From positions 62,001 through 126,000 of the forward strand of contig NZ_SUMB01000019.1 of the NCBI RefSeq assembly GCF_005048155.1: a DNA stretch of 64,000 nt. Reading direction: 5' to 3'. Of this stretch, positions 1-7,489 are shown piece by piece. The notes under the pieces were generated by a model that saw only the letters and a list, made by a program, of their open reading frames with translations, was not told where the DNA came from and did no database searches. Numbering within the stretch: the stretch's first letter is position 1; every line of letters starts with the position of its first letter. Made by a program: the position numbers and the translations under genes. The DNA comes from Streptomyces piniterrae (lineage in GTDB: Bacteria; Actinomycetota; Actinomycetes; Streptomycetales; Streptomycetaceae).

Positions 1-207
1 GATGCCGCCGTCGGCGCGGAGCACCACGTCGCCTTCGTCGGGCCGCTCGGCGCCCGCTATGAGGCGCAGCAGCGTCGACTTCCCGGCGCCGTTCTCCCCC
101 ACGATCCCGATGCGGTCACCGGGGCGTATCGACAGTGAGACGCCGTCGAGCAGTGGTCGGTCGGGGTGGGACTTGGTGACATCGCGCAACGAGATCTGGG
201 TGGGCAA
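1..207 (-). CDS. ABC-F type ATPase, N-terminal fragment (cut by window edge)
   Basis: This is the first 69 codons of an ATP-binding cassette protein that continues beyond base 1. The translation contains a Walker A motif, GENGAGKST, about 38 residues in, preceded by DGVSLSIRPGDRIGIV, as in the first nucleotide-binding domain of soluble ABC-F proteins, which act on ribosomes in translation control or antibiotic protection. I place the start at TTG 207 because a GGAGGA ribosome binding site lies 5 bases upstream; an ATG at 211 is in another frame. It diverges from a TetR-family gene across about 110 bases, a common arrangement for a drug-responsive resistance pair. The rest of the protein is not visible, so a membrane transporter ATPase is not excluded. 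Confidence 0.7.
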   Translation of the reverse strand, partial: MPTQISLRDVTKSHPDRPLLDGVSLSIRPGDRIGIVGENGAGKSTLLRLIAGAERPDEGDVVLRADGGI

Positions 208-249
208 TCATTCCTCCGGTCCGGTCGCGGGCAAGCGACCTCTCAGCGA

Positions 250-269
250 GCAAACGCTACTGAAGTTGC
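250..269. promoter_or_regulatory. Possible TetR operator between the ABC-F and TetR genes
   Basis: The divergent intergenic region contains GCAA at 250-253 and its complement TTGC at 266-269, an imperfect dyad inside the region where both promoters must lie. A GAAGTTGCATT stretch at 263-273 is echoed by GGAGTTGCAAT at 309-319. Placement next to a TetR gene suggests autoregulation; the symmetry is weak. Confidence 0.2.
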
Positions 270-317
270 ATTACGATGATGGCACACCGAAACCCGCTAA
301 CGCAACAGGAGTTGCAA

Positions 318-1094
318 TTGTCTGGTGAATCCGCCTCCGCTCGGGAGAACGAGGCCCGCGCCGCCGCCACACCCGGCACCCGGCGCCCCGGCGGGCGCAC
401 CGCCCGTACGCGGGCGGCCGTCCGCGACGCCGTGCTGACCGGCCTGACCGAGCACGGCTATCCAGGCCTGACCGTCGAATACGTCGCCGAGCATTCCGGC
501 GTCCACAAGACGACGCTCTACCGCCGCTGGGGAGACGTCGAGGGCCTGGTGGCCGACGCGCTGGATCTGGCGGGCGAGGACAGCTGGGTCCCGCCGGACA
601 CCGGCTCCCTGGAGGGTGATCTGCGGGCGCTCGCCCGGGAGGTCGTCGGATCCTTCACCGACCCGGCGGTGGCCAGTTCGGTCTCCGCGATGATCGCGGC
701 CGCCTTCCAGTCCGAGCGGGCCGCCACCGCCCTGCGCGCCTATTACACCGAGCGGTTCACGCGCTGCGAGGCGATCGTGGAGCGCGCCGTCGGGCGCGGA
801 GAGTTGCCGGCCGGCGCAGCTGTGACGGCCACCGCGGACGACGCGGACCGGACCGACGGAGCGGACGGCGCGGACAGCGCCACGCACGTCATGGGCGTCA
901 TGGGCGCCATCGACGCCGGGGCGCTCGTCCGGTCGGTGTCCGCGCCACTCTTCTTCCGTCTGTTCATCACCCGGGAGCCGGTCGACGACGCACTCGCCGA
1001 CCAGGCGGCGGCGGCAGCGCTGGCCGCCGTCCACGCCGGGGCGTTCACCACCGGTCGCGCAGGCGCGGCGCCCGCTTCCGGCACCGCCACCTGA
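318..1094 (+). CDS. TetR/AcrR-family transcriptional regulator
   Basis: A 258-residue DNA-binding repressor. The helix-turn-helix is near residues 45-70 (LTVEYVAEHSGVHKTTLYRR), followed by a ligand-binding helical domain typical of TetR regulators with a TetR_C-type C-terminus. I chose TTG 318 because AGGAG at 307-311 sits 6 bases upstream; an in-frame ATG exists at 276 but lacks a ribosome binding site and would overlap the presumed promoter. A low-complexity Asp/Ala-rich insert (TADDADRTDGADGADSA) lies near the C-terminal third and looks like a loop expansion. The divergent ABC-F gene is the likely target. Confidence 0.8.
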   Translation: MSGESASARENEARAAATPGTRRPGGRTARTRAAVRDAVLTGLTEHGYPGLTVEYVAEHSGVHKTTLYRRWGDVEGLVADALDLAGEDSWVPPDTGSLEGDLRALAREVVGSFTDPAVASSVSAMIAAAFQSERAATALRAYYTERFTRCEAIVERAVGRGELPAGAAVTATADDADRTDGADGADSATHVMGVMGAIDAGALVRSVSAPLFFRLFITREPVDDALADQAAAAALAAVHAGAFTTGRAGAAPASGTAT

Positions 1095-1103
1095 TCCCGC
1101 CGC

Positions 1104-1709
1104 TCACACCGTCCACGACGGTTCGAGCTGCACCACATCCCCCGCGATCGCCCGTACATCCGCCGCTATCTGGGCCCGCAGCGCCAGCCGCTCCACCCGC
1201 TCCGGCCGGTACTTCCCCCGCTCGGCCGCCGACTGCCACAACGACAACACCAGGAACTCCTCCCCCGGTGCTCGCCCGAGCATCCCCCGCAGCATGCCCG
1301 GCGACCCCGCCATCGCCGGGTTCCAGACCTTCTCCTGCATCAGCATGAAGTGATCCACCCGGTCCTGCTGCACCTGGCAGTGCGCCAGCCGCAGCACATC
1401 CGCGTCACTGAAGACCGGCCGGAATCCGACCTTCACGTCGAATTCATGCTCAAAAAGCCGTACTTGCTGGTCCTTGTAGGTGCCGACCTGGGCGGCCCCC
1501 AGCCGGTCGTGCGAGCGGGCCATGAAGGAGTCGTAGAACGCCCGGCTCTCCCAGAAGCCCACCAGATGCGCGACCCCCGGACGGGTCCGGCTCCACCCGC
1601 CGCACTGCCCCCGAAACCCCGGCTCACCCAGCAGCCCCGCCCATTTCCGCTGCCCCCGCTCGAAACCCCGACGGTCCACAACGGTGAGGCGAATCCACTT
1701 GACCAGCAC
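1104..1709 (-). CDS. YdbC-like protein (DUF4937), dimeric alpha-beta barrel
   Basis: A 201-residue protein starting MLVKWIRLTVVDRRGFERGQ, matching my memory of the actinobacterial YdbC/DUF4937 family. Two halves (about 1-95 and 96-195) each look like a ferredoxin-like ABM fold, the second containing LAHCQVQQDRVDHF and EEFLVLSLWQS. Members are annotated near antibiotic biosynthesis monooxygenases, but no reaction is established to my knowledge. The start GTG 1709 has no ribosome binding site; a TACGAT -10-like hexamer (bases 1722-1717) ends about seven bases upstream, so the transcript may be leaderless. It converges on the TetR gene with a 9-base gap. Confidence 0.7.
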   Translation of the reverse strand: MLVKWIRLTVVDRRGFERGQRKWAGLLGEPGFRGQCGGWSRTRPGVAHLVGFWESRAFYDSFMARSHDRLGAAQVGTYKDQQVRLFEHEFDVKVGFRPVFSDADVLRLAHCQVQQDRVDHFMLMQEKVWNPAMAGSPGMLRGMLGRAPGEEFLVLSLWQSAAERGKYRPERVERLALRAQIAADVRAIAGDVVQLEPSWTV

Positions 1710-1823
1710 CGCGCCATCGTACGGCCCCAGGGCGCCAGGGCGTTACTGCGCGTCACACCGCACCCGCCCCGAACTCCCTTACGGGCGGGGGCCGGTACCT
1801 GTTACCGGCGGGTCGGCACGACC

Positions 1824-3236
1824 TTACGCACGAGGGTCGATGGGCGTGAGCACCCCGAGTCGCCGCTCCACCGCTTCCGCCGCCTCCAGACACAGGTCCT
1901 CCCGATAGGAGCGCCCGATCAGCTGCACGCCATACGGGAGCCCGTCCACCACCCCGGTGGGCACGGCGACCGAGGGCACTCCCACGAAGCTTGTCGCGGT
2001 GCACAGCCGCATCGCCGTCTGCACCCGCTGATGGCTGTTCGCGTCGCGCGCCTCCTCCCCCGGAGGGAACGGCGGCTCGGTGAACACCGGCCCCAGGACC
2101 AGCGGGTACTCGTCCAGGAAAGCCGCCCAATCACGGCGGATGCCCAGTCGTACGCCGGTCAGCCGCAGATACTCCGCCAGCTCCACGGGACCGCGCTTCG
2201 CCATCCCCAGTTCGATATAGCGATGGCCGCCCTCTCCCAGCAGCGGCTTGACCAGCGGCCAGGAAGCGGCGAATTCCGTCTGCGTCATCCGCCCGTAGAC
2301 CTCAAGGGCGTCATCCAGCCGCGGCACGTCGGCCACTTCGCACACCTCGTATCCGGCGTCCCGCAGCGCGTCCGCGGCGCTCTCGACGGCTTTGCGCACT
2401 GCCGGGTGCACGCCCTGACCACCCGGGTCGGTGACCATCGCCACCTTGAGGGGACGCGCGAGCGGCTCGCCATACGGGGGCACCGGCACCGCCCTCGGGT
2501 CGCGCGGATCGGCCCCGGCGAGCACCTCGTAGGCGAGCCGGAGATCGTCGACCGTTCGCGCCAGAGGCCCGTCGACCACCAGCACCTGGGCGGCGAGGGC
2601 GGGGTCATCCGGTCCCAGGCGGTGGTCCGCCGCGAACCGCCCGTAGGTCGGCTTCACTCCCGCGACGCCACAGAAGGAAGCGGGAATGCGCACCGATCCC
2701 CCGGAGTCGTTGCCGAGCCCGAGGGGTGCCATACCGCTCGCCACGGCCGCGCCGTCCCCGCCGCTGGTGCCGCCAGGGGTGACGGCACGGCTCCACGGGT
2801 TGGCCGTGTCGCCGAACAGCTCGCTGCGTGTGTGGATACCGGCGAGGATCAGCGTCGGCATGTTGGAATGCCCGATCGGGATGCCGCCGGCCGCGCGTAG
2901 CCGCGAAACCGGGGGCGCATCGGTGCGCGCCACACTGCCGCGAAAGCGCTCCGCGCCGTACGTCGTCGGGACGCCCTCGATGGCGGTGCTCTCCTTGACG
3001 GTGAACGGGACGCCCGCCAGCGGGCCCAGTTCCCGGCCCGCGGCACGCCGCCGGTCGATCCGTGCCGCGTCCTCGCGCGCCCGGTCGGCGAGCAGCTGGG
3101 TCACGGCATTGACCGCCGGATTGACCTGGGCGATGCGCTCCACATGGGCGTCGACCAGCTCGACCGCCGTCACCTCACCGTCCCGTACCGCCGCCGCTTG
3201 GGCGCGGGCCGACATCTTCCACAGTGCGTCCTGCAT
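1824..3236 (-). CDS. Amidase (amidase signature family)
   Basis: A 470-residue enzyme that should hydrolyse a carboxamide to acid and ammonia in the cytosol. Amidase signature elements are present: Lys81 in VKESTAIEGVPTT, the Gly/Ser-rich segment TPGGTSGGDGAAVASG (153-168) and the nucleophile Ser181 in GNDSGGSVRIPA. By spacing from the nucleophile (24 residues, as in GatA), the cis-Ser position falls on Thr157 instead of Ser, with Ser158 next to it. No GatB/GatC partner is nearby, so this is a stand-alone catabolic amidase and not tRNA amidotransferase. Start ATG 3236 is preceded by GGTGAGGT. It diverges from a TetR gene that may control it. The substrate cannot be deduced. Confidence 0.85.
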   Translation of the reverse strand: MQDALWKMSARAQAAAVRDGEVTAVELVDAHVERIAQVNPAVNAVTQLLADRAREDAARIDRRRAAGRELGPLAGVPFTVKESTAIEGVPTTYGAERFRGSVARTDAPPVSRLRAAGGIPIGHSNMPTLILAGIHTRSELFGDTANPWSRAVTPGGTSGGDGAAVASGMAPLGLGNDSGGSVRIPASFCGVAGVKPTYGRFAADHRLGPDDPALAAQVLVVDGPLARTVDDLRLAYEVLAGADPRDPRAVPVPPYGEPLARPLKVAMVTDPGGQGVHPAVRKAVESAADALRDAGYEVCEVADVPRLDDALEVYGRMTQTEFAASWPLVKPLLGEGGHRYIELGMAKRGPVELAEYLRLTGVRLGIRRDWAAFLDEYPLVLGPVFTEPPFPPGEEARDANSHQRVQTAMRLCTATSFVGVPSVAVPTGVVDGLPYGVQLIGRSYREDLCLEAAEAVERRLGVLTPIDPRA

Positions 3237-3433
3237 GACCTGACCTCACCATCGTGTGTGCCACTCAATTGCGATCCCACGCGCGGGTTACTCGCTTGCG
3301 GGCCTGCTTTTGGGCCTCGTCCGCGGGTCCCGCTCGCGGGTTCTCGCCTGTTGCTCCCGCGCGCCGTGGTTGGCGGCATGCGAGCCCCGCGATGTGTCCG
3401 GAGGCGCGCAGCGCACTGAGGCGCGCACGTTCC

Positions 3434-3488
3434 GATACGCTCGCATCGCTTCGGGCATCGTAGCCTTGCCATCGATACGTACGCATCG
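3434..3488. promoter_or_regulatory. Paired operator-like sites upstream of the TetR gene at 3509
   Basis: Two copies of a 15-mer, GATACGCTCGCATCG (3434-3448) and GATACGTACGCATCG (3474-3488), differ at two positions and start exactly 40 bases apart. The downstream copy with its flank, CGATACGTACGCATCG, is a near-perfect dyad (14 of 16 positions symmetric). It follows a TTGCCA -35-like hexamer (3466-3471) and ends near where a -10 would fall, ahead of the GGAGG ribosome binding site. This is the expected architecture for TetR autoregulation, possibly also controlling the divergent amidase. Confidence 0.5.
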
Positions 3489-3508
3489 AATAAACCGGAG
3501 GGCGCGGC

Positions 3509-4141
3509 ATGCCCAAGCAGGTGGACCACGAGAGCCGGCGCCGGCAGATCGCCGAGGCCGTGTGCCGGCTCGCCGACGAGAGCGGTCTGGAGGGCGTCAC
3601 GCTGCGGGATGTGGCGGCCCGCGCGGAGGTGTCCATGGGGGCGGTACAGCGCTGCTTCCGCACCAAGGAGGAGATGCTGGTCTTCGCCCTCACGTACATC
3701 GGCGAACGGATCGCGGCGCGGGTGACGACGCGGCTCGTCGAATCACCGGCCCAGTCGGCCCGTACGGCGCTGGGGCACGCCACGACCGAGATCGCGCTCC
3801 TCAGGGAGGAACATCGCGCCGAGGCGCGCGTCTGGCTGGCGTTCCTGGCCCAGGCCGCGGTCAGTCCGCCACTGGCCGAAATCCTCAGGTCGAATTACGC
3901 CAGTCTGCAGACGGTGTTCACCCGGCTCATCGCAGAAGCCGGCGGGGACACCGGCGGCACCGAGGGGGCCGACGGCACCGGAGCCGCTCGCGGCAAGGGA
4001 TCCCACGACCCGGAGTGCGCGGCCCGCACCCTCCTCGCCCTTGCCGACGGGCTGACCGCGCACGTACTCATCGGGCATCTCTCACCCGACACGGCGCTGG
4101 CCGTCCTCGACGCCCATCTCGGCGGCCTCTGGGGCGAGTAG
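3509..4141 (+). CDS. TetR/AcrR-family transcriptional regulator
   Basis: A 210-residue repressor with an N-terminal helix-turn-helix (about 28-50, GVTLRDVAARAEVSMGAVQRCF) and an all-helical ligand domain. The segment FRTKEEMLVFALTYIGERIAARV is typical of the BetI-like branch. Start ATG 3509 has GGAGGG about 8 bases upstream. It diverges from the amidase gene across 272 bases containing a pair of dyad-like sites. A Gly/Asp/Thr-rich loop (GGDTGGTEGADGTG) interrupts the C-terminal domain, similar to the insert in the TetR gene at 318-1094. The natural ligand is unknown. Confidence 0.8.
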   Translation: MPKQVDHESRRRQIAEAVCRLADESGLEGVTLRDVAARAEVSMGAVQRCFRTKEEMLVFALTYIGERIAARVTTRLVESPAQSARTALGHATTEIALLREEHRAEARVWLAFLAQAAVSPPLAEILRSNYASLQTVFTRLIAEAGGDTGGTEGADGTGAARGKGSHDPECAARTLLALADGLTAHVLIGHLSPDTALAVLDAHLGGLWGE

Positions 4142-4576
4142 CCGGCCTGAGCGGGCAGGGCGAACGACCACCTGGGCGGCCCGGCGGATCGAGTCGGGTC
4201 GGTGGCTGCGGGTACGGGGCGCGGGGCGCGGGTGCAGGCTTCCGGAACCAGCCCCGGACCGCCGCAACAGCCGCCGCCCAACAGGACGGATGGGCGTGTT
4301 CCAGCCACCGGCCCGCACCAACCCGGCTTCCCATAACCGCACTTCACCCCACCCCGCCAAGCCCCCGGCGTGGCACGATGGTCAACCAACGGGGTGTTCT
4401 GGGGGTTGTCCGCGTGCCCACATGGGCGAGCCGCGTTTCCCCGGGAGCTCGGCGGCTGCCTGCCGGCCATCGGGAGCGTATGTCCCGCCCTCGGCAGCAG
4501 GCGTGACCGGCAGCGGACCAAACGCGGAGCCGCTGCGCACGCCCCGGTTCGACGCATTCGAAGGAAGGGAAGCCCG
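4142..4576. other. 435-base stretch without a recognisable gene
   Basis: Between the TetR stop and the TerD-like start I see no convincing coding frame; open frames here are consequences of GC content. The final 30 bases carry the AAGGAAGGGA ribosome binding site and a TTCGACGCATTCGAA partial dyad (4550-4564). No terminator-like hairpin or clear promoter was identified. Confidence 0.5.
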
Positions 4577-5098
4577 GTGAGCACGTTCAGCAAAGGGATC
4601 GGGAAGGTCGAGGTCACGCTCAAGTGGGACCCCAGCCCCATGGGCGAGCCGGATCATGACCTCGACATCATCGCGGCGACATACACGGTGGACGCGCCGC
4701 ACGGCGATCCGTCCTACCTGGTGCACTTCGACAGCCGGTCACCCGACGGCACCATCATCCTCAACCGGGACAGCCGGACCGGCCAGGGATTCGGCCCGGA
4801 CGAGATCATGACGCTGGAGCTGGAGCGGCTGTCCGAGACGTACTCGCGCGTCGTCGTCGGGGTCGCCATTCAGCAGGGCGAGGGCAGGAAGACCTTCGGC
4901 GACATAGAGAACACCGAGGTCCAGATCCGCGAGGGGTACACCGACCTGGCGGAGAACGACTTCGCCGAGGTCGCGGGCGCCACCGCAGCGACCGTCGCCG
5001 AGTTCGCCCGGGACGCGTCGGGCGAATGGCGGTTCCGTGCAATGGTCCGTGGCTTCGACGCCGACCCGGACGCGTTCACCAGGCTGATGGGTCAGTGA
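4577..5098 (+). CDS. TerD-family (tellurium/stress protein) domain protein
   Basis: A 173-residue cytoplasmic protein resembling the TerD/TerE/CABP family. It opens with FSKGIGKVEVTLKWDPSPMG and has the acidic DHDLDIIAATY segment (about residues 27-37), followed by VHFDSRSPDGTIILNRDSRTG, equivalent to the Ca-binding Asp-rich loops of TerD proteins. The GTG 4577 start is supported by AAGGAAGGGA 6-16 bases upstream; the frame is open further upstream without a better site. No other ter genes are adjacent, so this is a solitary member as often found in Streptomyces. The exact role is unknown. Confidence 0.75.
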   Translation: MSTFSKGIGKVEVTLKWDPSPMGEPDHDLDIIAATYTVDAPHGDPSYLVHFDSRSPDGTIILNRDSRTGQGFGPDEIMTLELERLSETYSRVVVGVAIQQGEGRKTFGDIENTEVQIREGYTDLAENDFAEVAGATAATVAEFARDASGEWRFRAMVRGFDADPDAFTRLMGQ

Positions 5099-5109
5099 AA
5101 GGCTGCTGA

Positions 5110-5160
5110 CGGCTGCGCATGGTGCCTGCCGACTGAACGGCTGCGCATCATGCCTGCCGA
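5110..5160. repeat. Direct repeat, 23 bp, two copies
   Basis: Bases 5110-5132 and 5138-5160 are the same 23-mer with two mismatches (CGGCTGCGCAT then GG or CA then TGCCTGCCGA), period 28. It lies immediately after the TerD-like stop, in the gap before the convergent CGNR gene. Confidence 0.8.
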
Positions 5161-5201
5161 AGCCGACCGAGGGGCCATTGACGGTCCACGGGCCGGTCGC
5201 T

Positions 5202-5248
5202 GACGGACAGACGGCCAGACGGACGGACAGACGGCCAGACCGACGGAC
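5202..5248. repeat. Tandem 20-bp repeat
   Basis: The unit GACGGACAGACGGCCAGACG is repeated perfectly twice (5202-5221, 5222-5241) and a third partial GACGGACGG follows. It is noncoding and lies between two convergent genes. Confidence 0.8.
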
Positions 5249-5296
5249 GGCGTGGCGGGGAGGTGGCTGACCGCCGCCTCCCCGGAACCGTCGCGG

Positions 5297-5860
5297 CTAC
5301 CCGCTCGCCCGCTTGCGGCGGCGATGGGCCGCCACCCGCTCCCGTGAGGCGCAGGCGGCCGAGCAGTAACGGCGGGCGCTGCCGGGACCGGTGCCGAGGT
5401 AGAGCGTGGCGCAGCCGGCGGCGGCACATTCGCCCCAGGGGACGCGCCCGTATTCGGTGAGGATCTGCGCCAGCGCCAGGGCACTGGACGCGAGGAACCA
5501 GTCGGCCCAGCTCGCGTCTTCGCCCCGGTCGACATGCAGATGCCAGGCATGGCCACCGTGGCGGGACAGATGCGGGCGGGCACCGCATTCGGCCAGCAGC
5601 GCGTTGATGGCGTGCGCGGCCCGGTCGGTGTCGGCCTCGGCGAGGATGCCGGTGACGCGGCGGACGGCGTCCCGCAGGCCGTCCGCATCGCCCTCCGAGA
5701 ACGCACGCCCGGTCAGATCATCCGGGCTCTCCCCGTGGCGCGCGAGCAGTTCGGCCAGCGCGGCCCTCGGCAGTTCGGGAGACGCCAGGACCGCGTTCGC
5801 GAGATCGATCAGGCGCTCGGCGGGCCGGAAGCCCCGTTGGATCGCTACGTCACCACTCAC
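5297..5860 (-). CDS. CGNR zinc-finger (ABATE domain) regulator
   Basis: A 187-residue protein with an N-terminal ABATE-type stress region (1-130) and a C-terminal CGNR zinc finger: CAAAGCATLYLGTG, then RRYCSAACASRERVAAHRRR, providing the four zinc-binding cysteines and a basic tail. Family members are thought to be transcriptional regulators. Start GTG 5860 has GAGGAG about 12 bases upstream. It diverges from an MFS exporter gene across 120 bases that contain nested palindromes, so it probably regulates that exporter and itself. The ligand is unknown. Confidence 0.8.
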   Translation of the reverse strand: MSGDVAIQRGFRPAERLIDLANAVLASPELPRAALAELLARHGESPDDLTGRAFSEGDADGLRDAVRRVTGILAEADTDRAAHAINALLAECGARPHLSRHGGHAWHLHVDRGEDASWADWFLASSALALAQILTEYGRVPWGECAAAGCATLYLGTGPGSARRYCSAACASRERVAAHRRRKRASG

Positions 5861-5940
5861 GACGGGCCCCGCTCCTCTCCTGGCCGGCGACAGGTCGAAT
5901 CCTCCCGGCCTTGCTCACCCACTCCGCTCCACCTCACCCT

Positions 5941-5968
5941 GTAACGACTTAGTCGAAGAAGACGTTAC
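5941..5968. promoter_or_regulatory. Nested palindromic operator between CGNR regulator and MFS gene
   Basis: GTAACG (5941-5946) pairs with CGTTAC (5963-5968), and inside them CGACTTAGTCG (5945-5955) is a perfect 11-bp palindrome. The site lies 13 bases upstream of the MFS ATG and overlaps the place where a transcript start would be, as expected for repression. Confidence 0.5.
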
Positions 5969-5980
5969 TTAGGAGCCCCT

Positions 5981-7336
5981 ATGCGCGTGAGGCCCCCCAC
6001 AGCACCCTTACGGCTCTATCTGGCGACCGCGTTCCTGGCCCGCCTGGCGGAGGAGGGCATGGCCGTGGCGGTGGTGATGCTCGCGCTGCATCGCACCGGC
6101 GGCGCGGCCGGGGGCGCCTTCGTCCTCACCGCCTGGATGGCGCCGCATGTGCTCGCCGCGCCCCTGGTGGGCGCCTTGGCGGCGCGGGTGCAGCGCCCCC
6201 GGCTCTTCTATCTCTGCGCGCTGGGCGGGTTCGCCGCGGCCATCGCGGCGCTGGCAGGGCTCATCGGCCGGGCTCCCGCGCCGGTGGCGCTGGCCGTCGC
6301 CCTGGCCGGCGGCAGTTGCGGTCCGGCGGTCTACGGCGGCCTGTCCAGCCTGATAGCCGGGCTGGTCCCGGAGGGCGCGCCGCGGGACCGTGCCTACGCG
6401 CTGGACGCGGCGGTCTACAGCGCCGCGTCGGTGGCCGGACCCGCCGCCGTCAGCATCGTCGCGGGCGTGGCGTCGCCCGGTCCGGCGATGGCACTCCTCG
6501 GCGTGGCGGCGGCCGGTGCGGCGGCGCTGGCCACCGGACTGCGCTACGGGGTGTCCGGACGGGCGTCCAAGGGCACCGCATCCTCGTCCAAGGGAGCCGG
6601 ATCATCATCCAAGAGCGCCGCACCGTCACCCAAAGGCGCCGGACCGTCGTACGCAACCCGTCCCGGCCGGCCGGCATCCGAGCCGGCCACGCTGCGCGCC
6701 GACCTGGTGGCCGGGCTGACGGCCATCCGGCGCATCCGCGAACTGCGTGCGATCACCGCCGCGACCTGCCTGGCGTACTGCGGAATCGGCGGCCTGGCCA
6801 CCACCACGGTGCTGCTCGCCGACCAACGGGGCGGCCCGGGATACGCGGGCATCCTGATGACGGCCTTCGCCGTCGGGACGCTCGCCGGCTCGCTGGCCGT
6901 GGCGCGGTGGCACCCCCCGGTCACGGCCCAACTTCTCGCGGCCGGCACCCTGTTCGGCACCGGCGCCGCGTTGGCCGCGGCCGCGCTGATCCCCTCGACG
7001 GCCGCCGGCCTGGCGCTGTTCGCCCTCGCGGGGCTGTGCGAAGGGCCTCTGCTGACCGCCACCCTGCGCATACGGGCCGACCATGCGCCGCCGCGCGCAC
7101 GGGCCCAGGTCTTCACCCTCGGGGCCGGGCTGAAGATCTCGGCGGCGGCCTGCGGAGCCGCCCTGGTCGGGGCGGCCGCGGCGCTGCCGCCACCGCTGTT
7201 GCTGCTCGGGATCGCGGCCCTCCAGCTCATCGCCGGGCTTCTCTACACGCTGACCCGGCCCCGCACGGACCGCGCCGTCCCCGCCCGACAAGCGGCGGAC
7301 CGCACTCCGGAAACGCACCGTCCGACGAAACTCTGA
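5981..7336 (+). CDS. MFS transporter, probable drug exporter
   Basis: A 451-residue membrane protein with about 12 hydrophobic segments and the short MFS layout (N-terminal half to about 190, hydrophilic loop, C-terminal half from about 245). The central loop holds a low-complexity run, SKGTASSSKGAGSSSKSAAP, created by a DNA repeat around 6567-6640. Start ATG 5981 follows AGGAG at 5971-5975. The neighbouring divergent CGNR regulator suggests substrate-inducible export. Substrate specificity cannot be read from the sequence. Confidence 0.85.
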   Translation: MRVRPPTAPLRLYLATAFLARLAEEGMAVAVVMLALHRTGGAAGGAFVLTAWMAPHVLAAPLVGALAARVQRPRLFYLCALGGFAAAIAALAGLIGRAPAPVALAVALAGGSCGPAVYGGLSSLIAGLVPEGAPRDRAYALDAAVYSAASVAGPAAVSIVAGVASPGPAMALLGVAAAGAAALATGLRYGVSGRASKGTASSSKGAGSSSKSAAPSPKGAGPSYATRPGRPASEPATLRADLVAGLTAIRRIRELRAITAATCLAYCGIGGLATTTVLLADQRGGPGYAGILMTAFAVGTLAGSLAVARWHPPVTAQLLAAGTLFGTGAALAAAALIPSTAAGLALFALAGLCEGPLLTATLRIRADHAPPRARAQVFTLGAGLKISAAACGAALVGAAAALPPPLLLLGIAALQLIAGLLYTLTRPRTDRAVPARQAADRTPETHRPTKL

Positions 7337-7489
7337 CCCCTGCCGCCACAACAGAGCGCGTAACAACAGTCAGCATCAGACCTCAGCATCAGACGTCAAC
7401 AACTGGCCTGCATCAGCCCACAATCCAGCCGCCCCGACCCAGTGCACCCGATCCAGCCGTCCCGCCCCGGCCACCCCAGCCCCCGCACG

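Noticed and set aside
4290..4580. Small ORF between the TetR gene and the TerD-like gene
   Set aside because: Its codon third-position pattern is not consistent, it lacks a ribosome binding site and it overlaps the TerD start.
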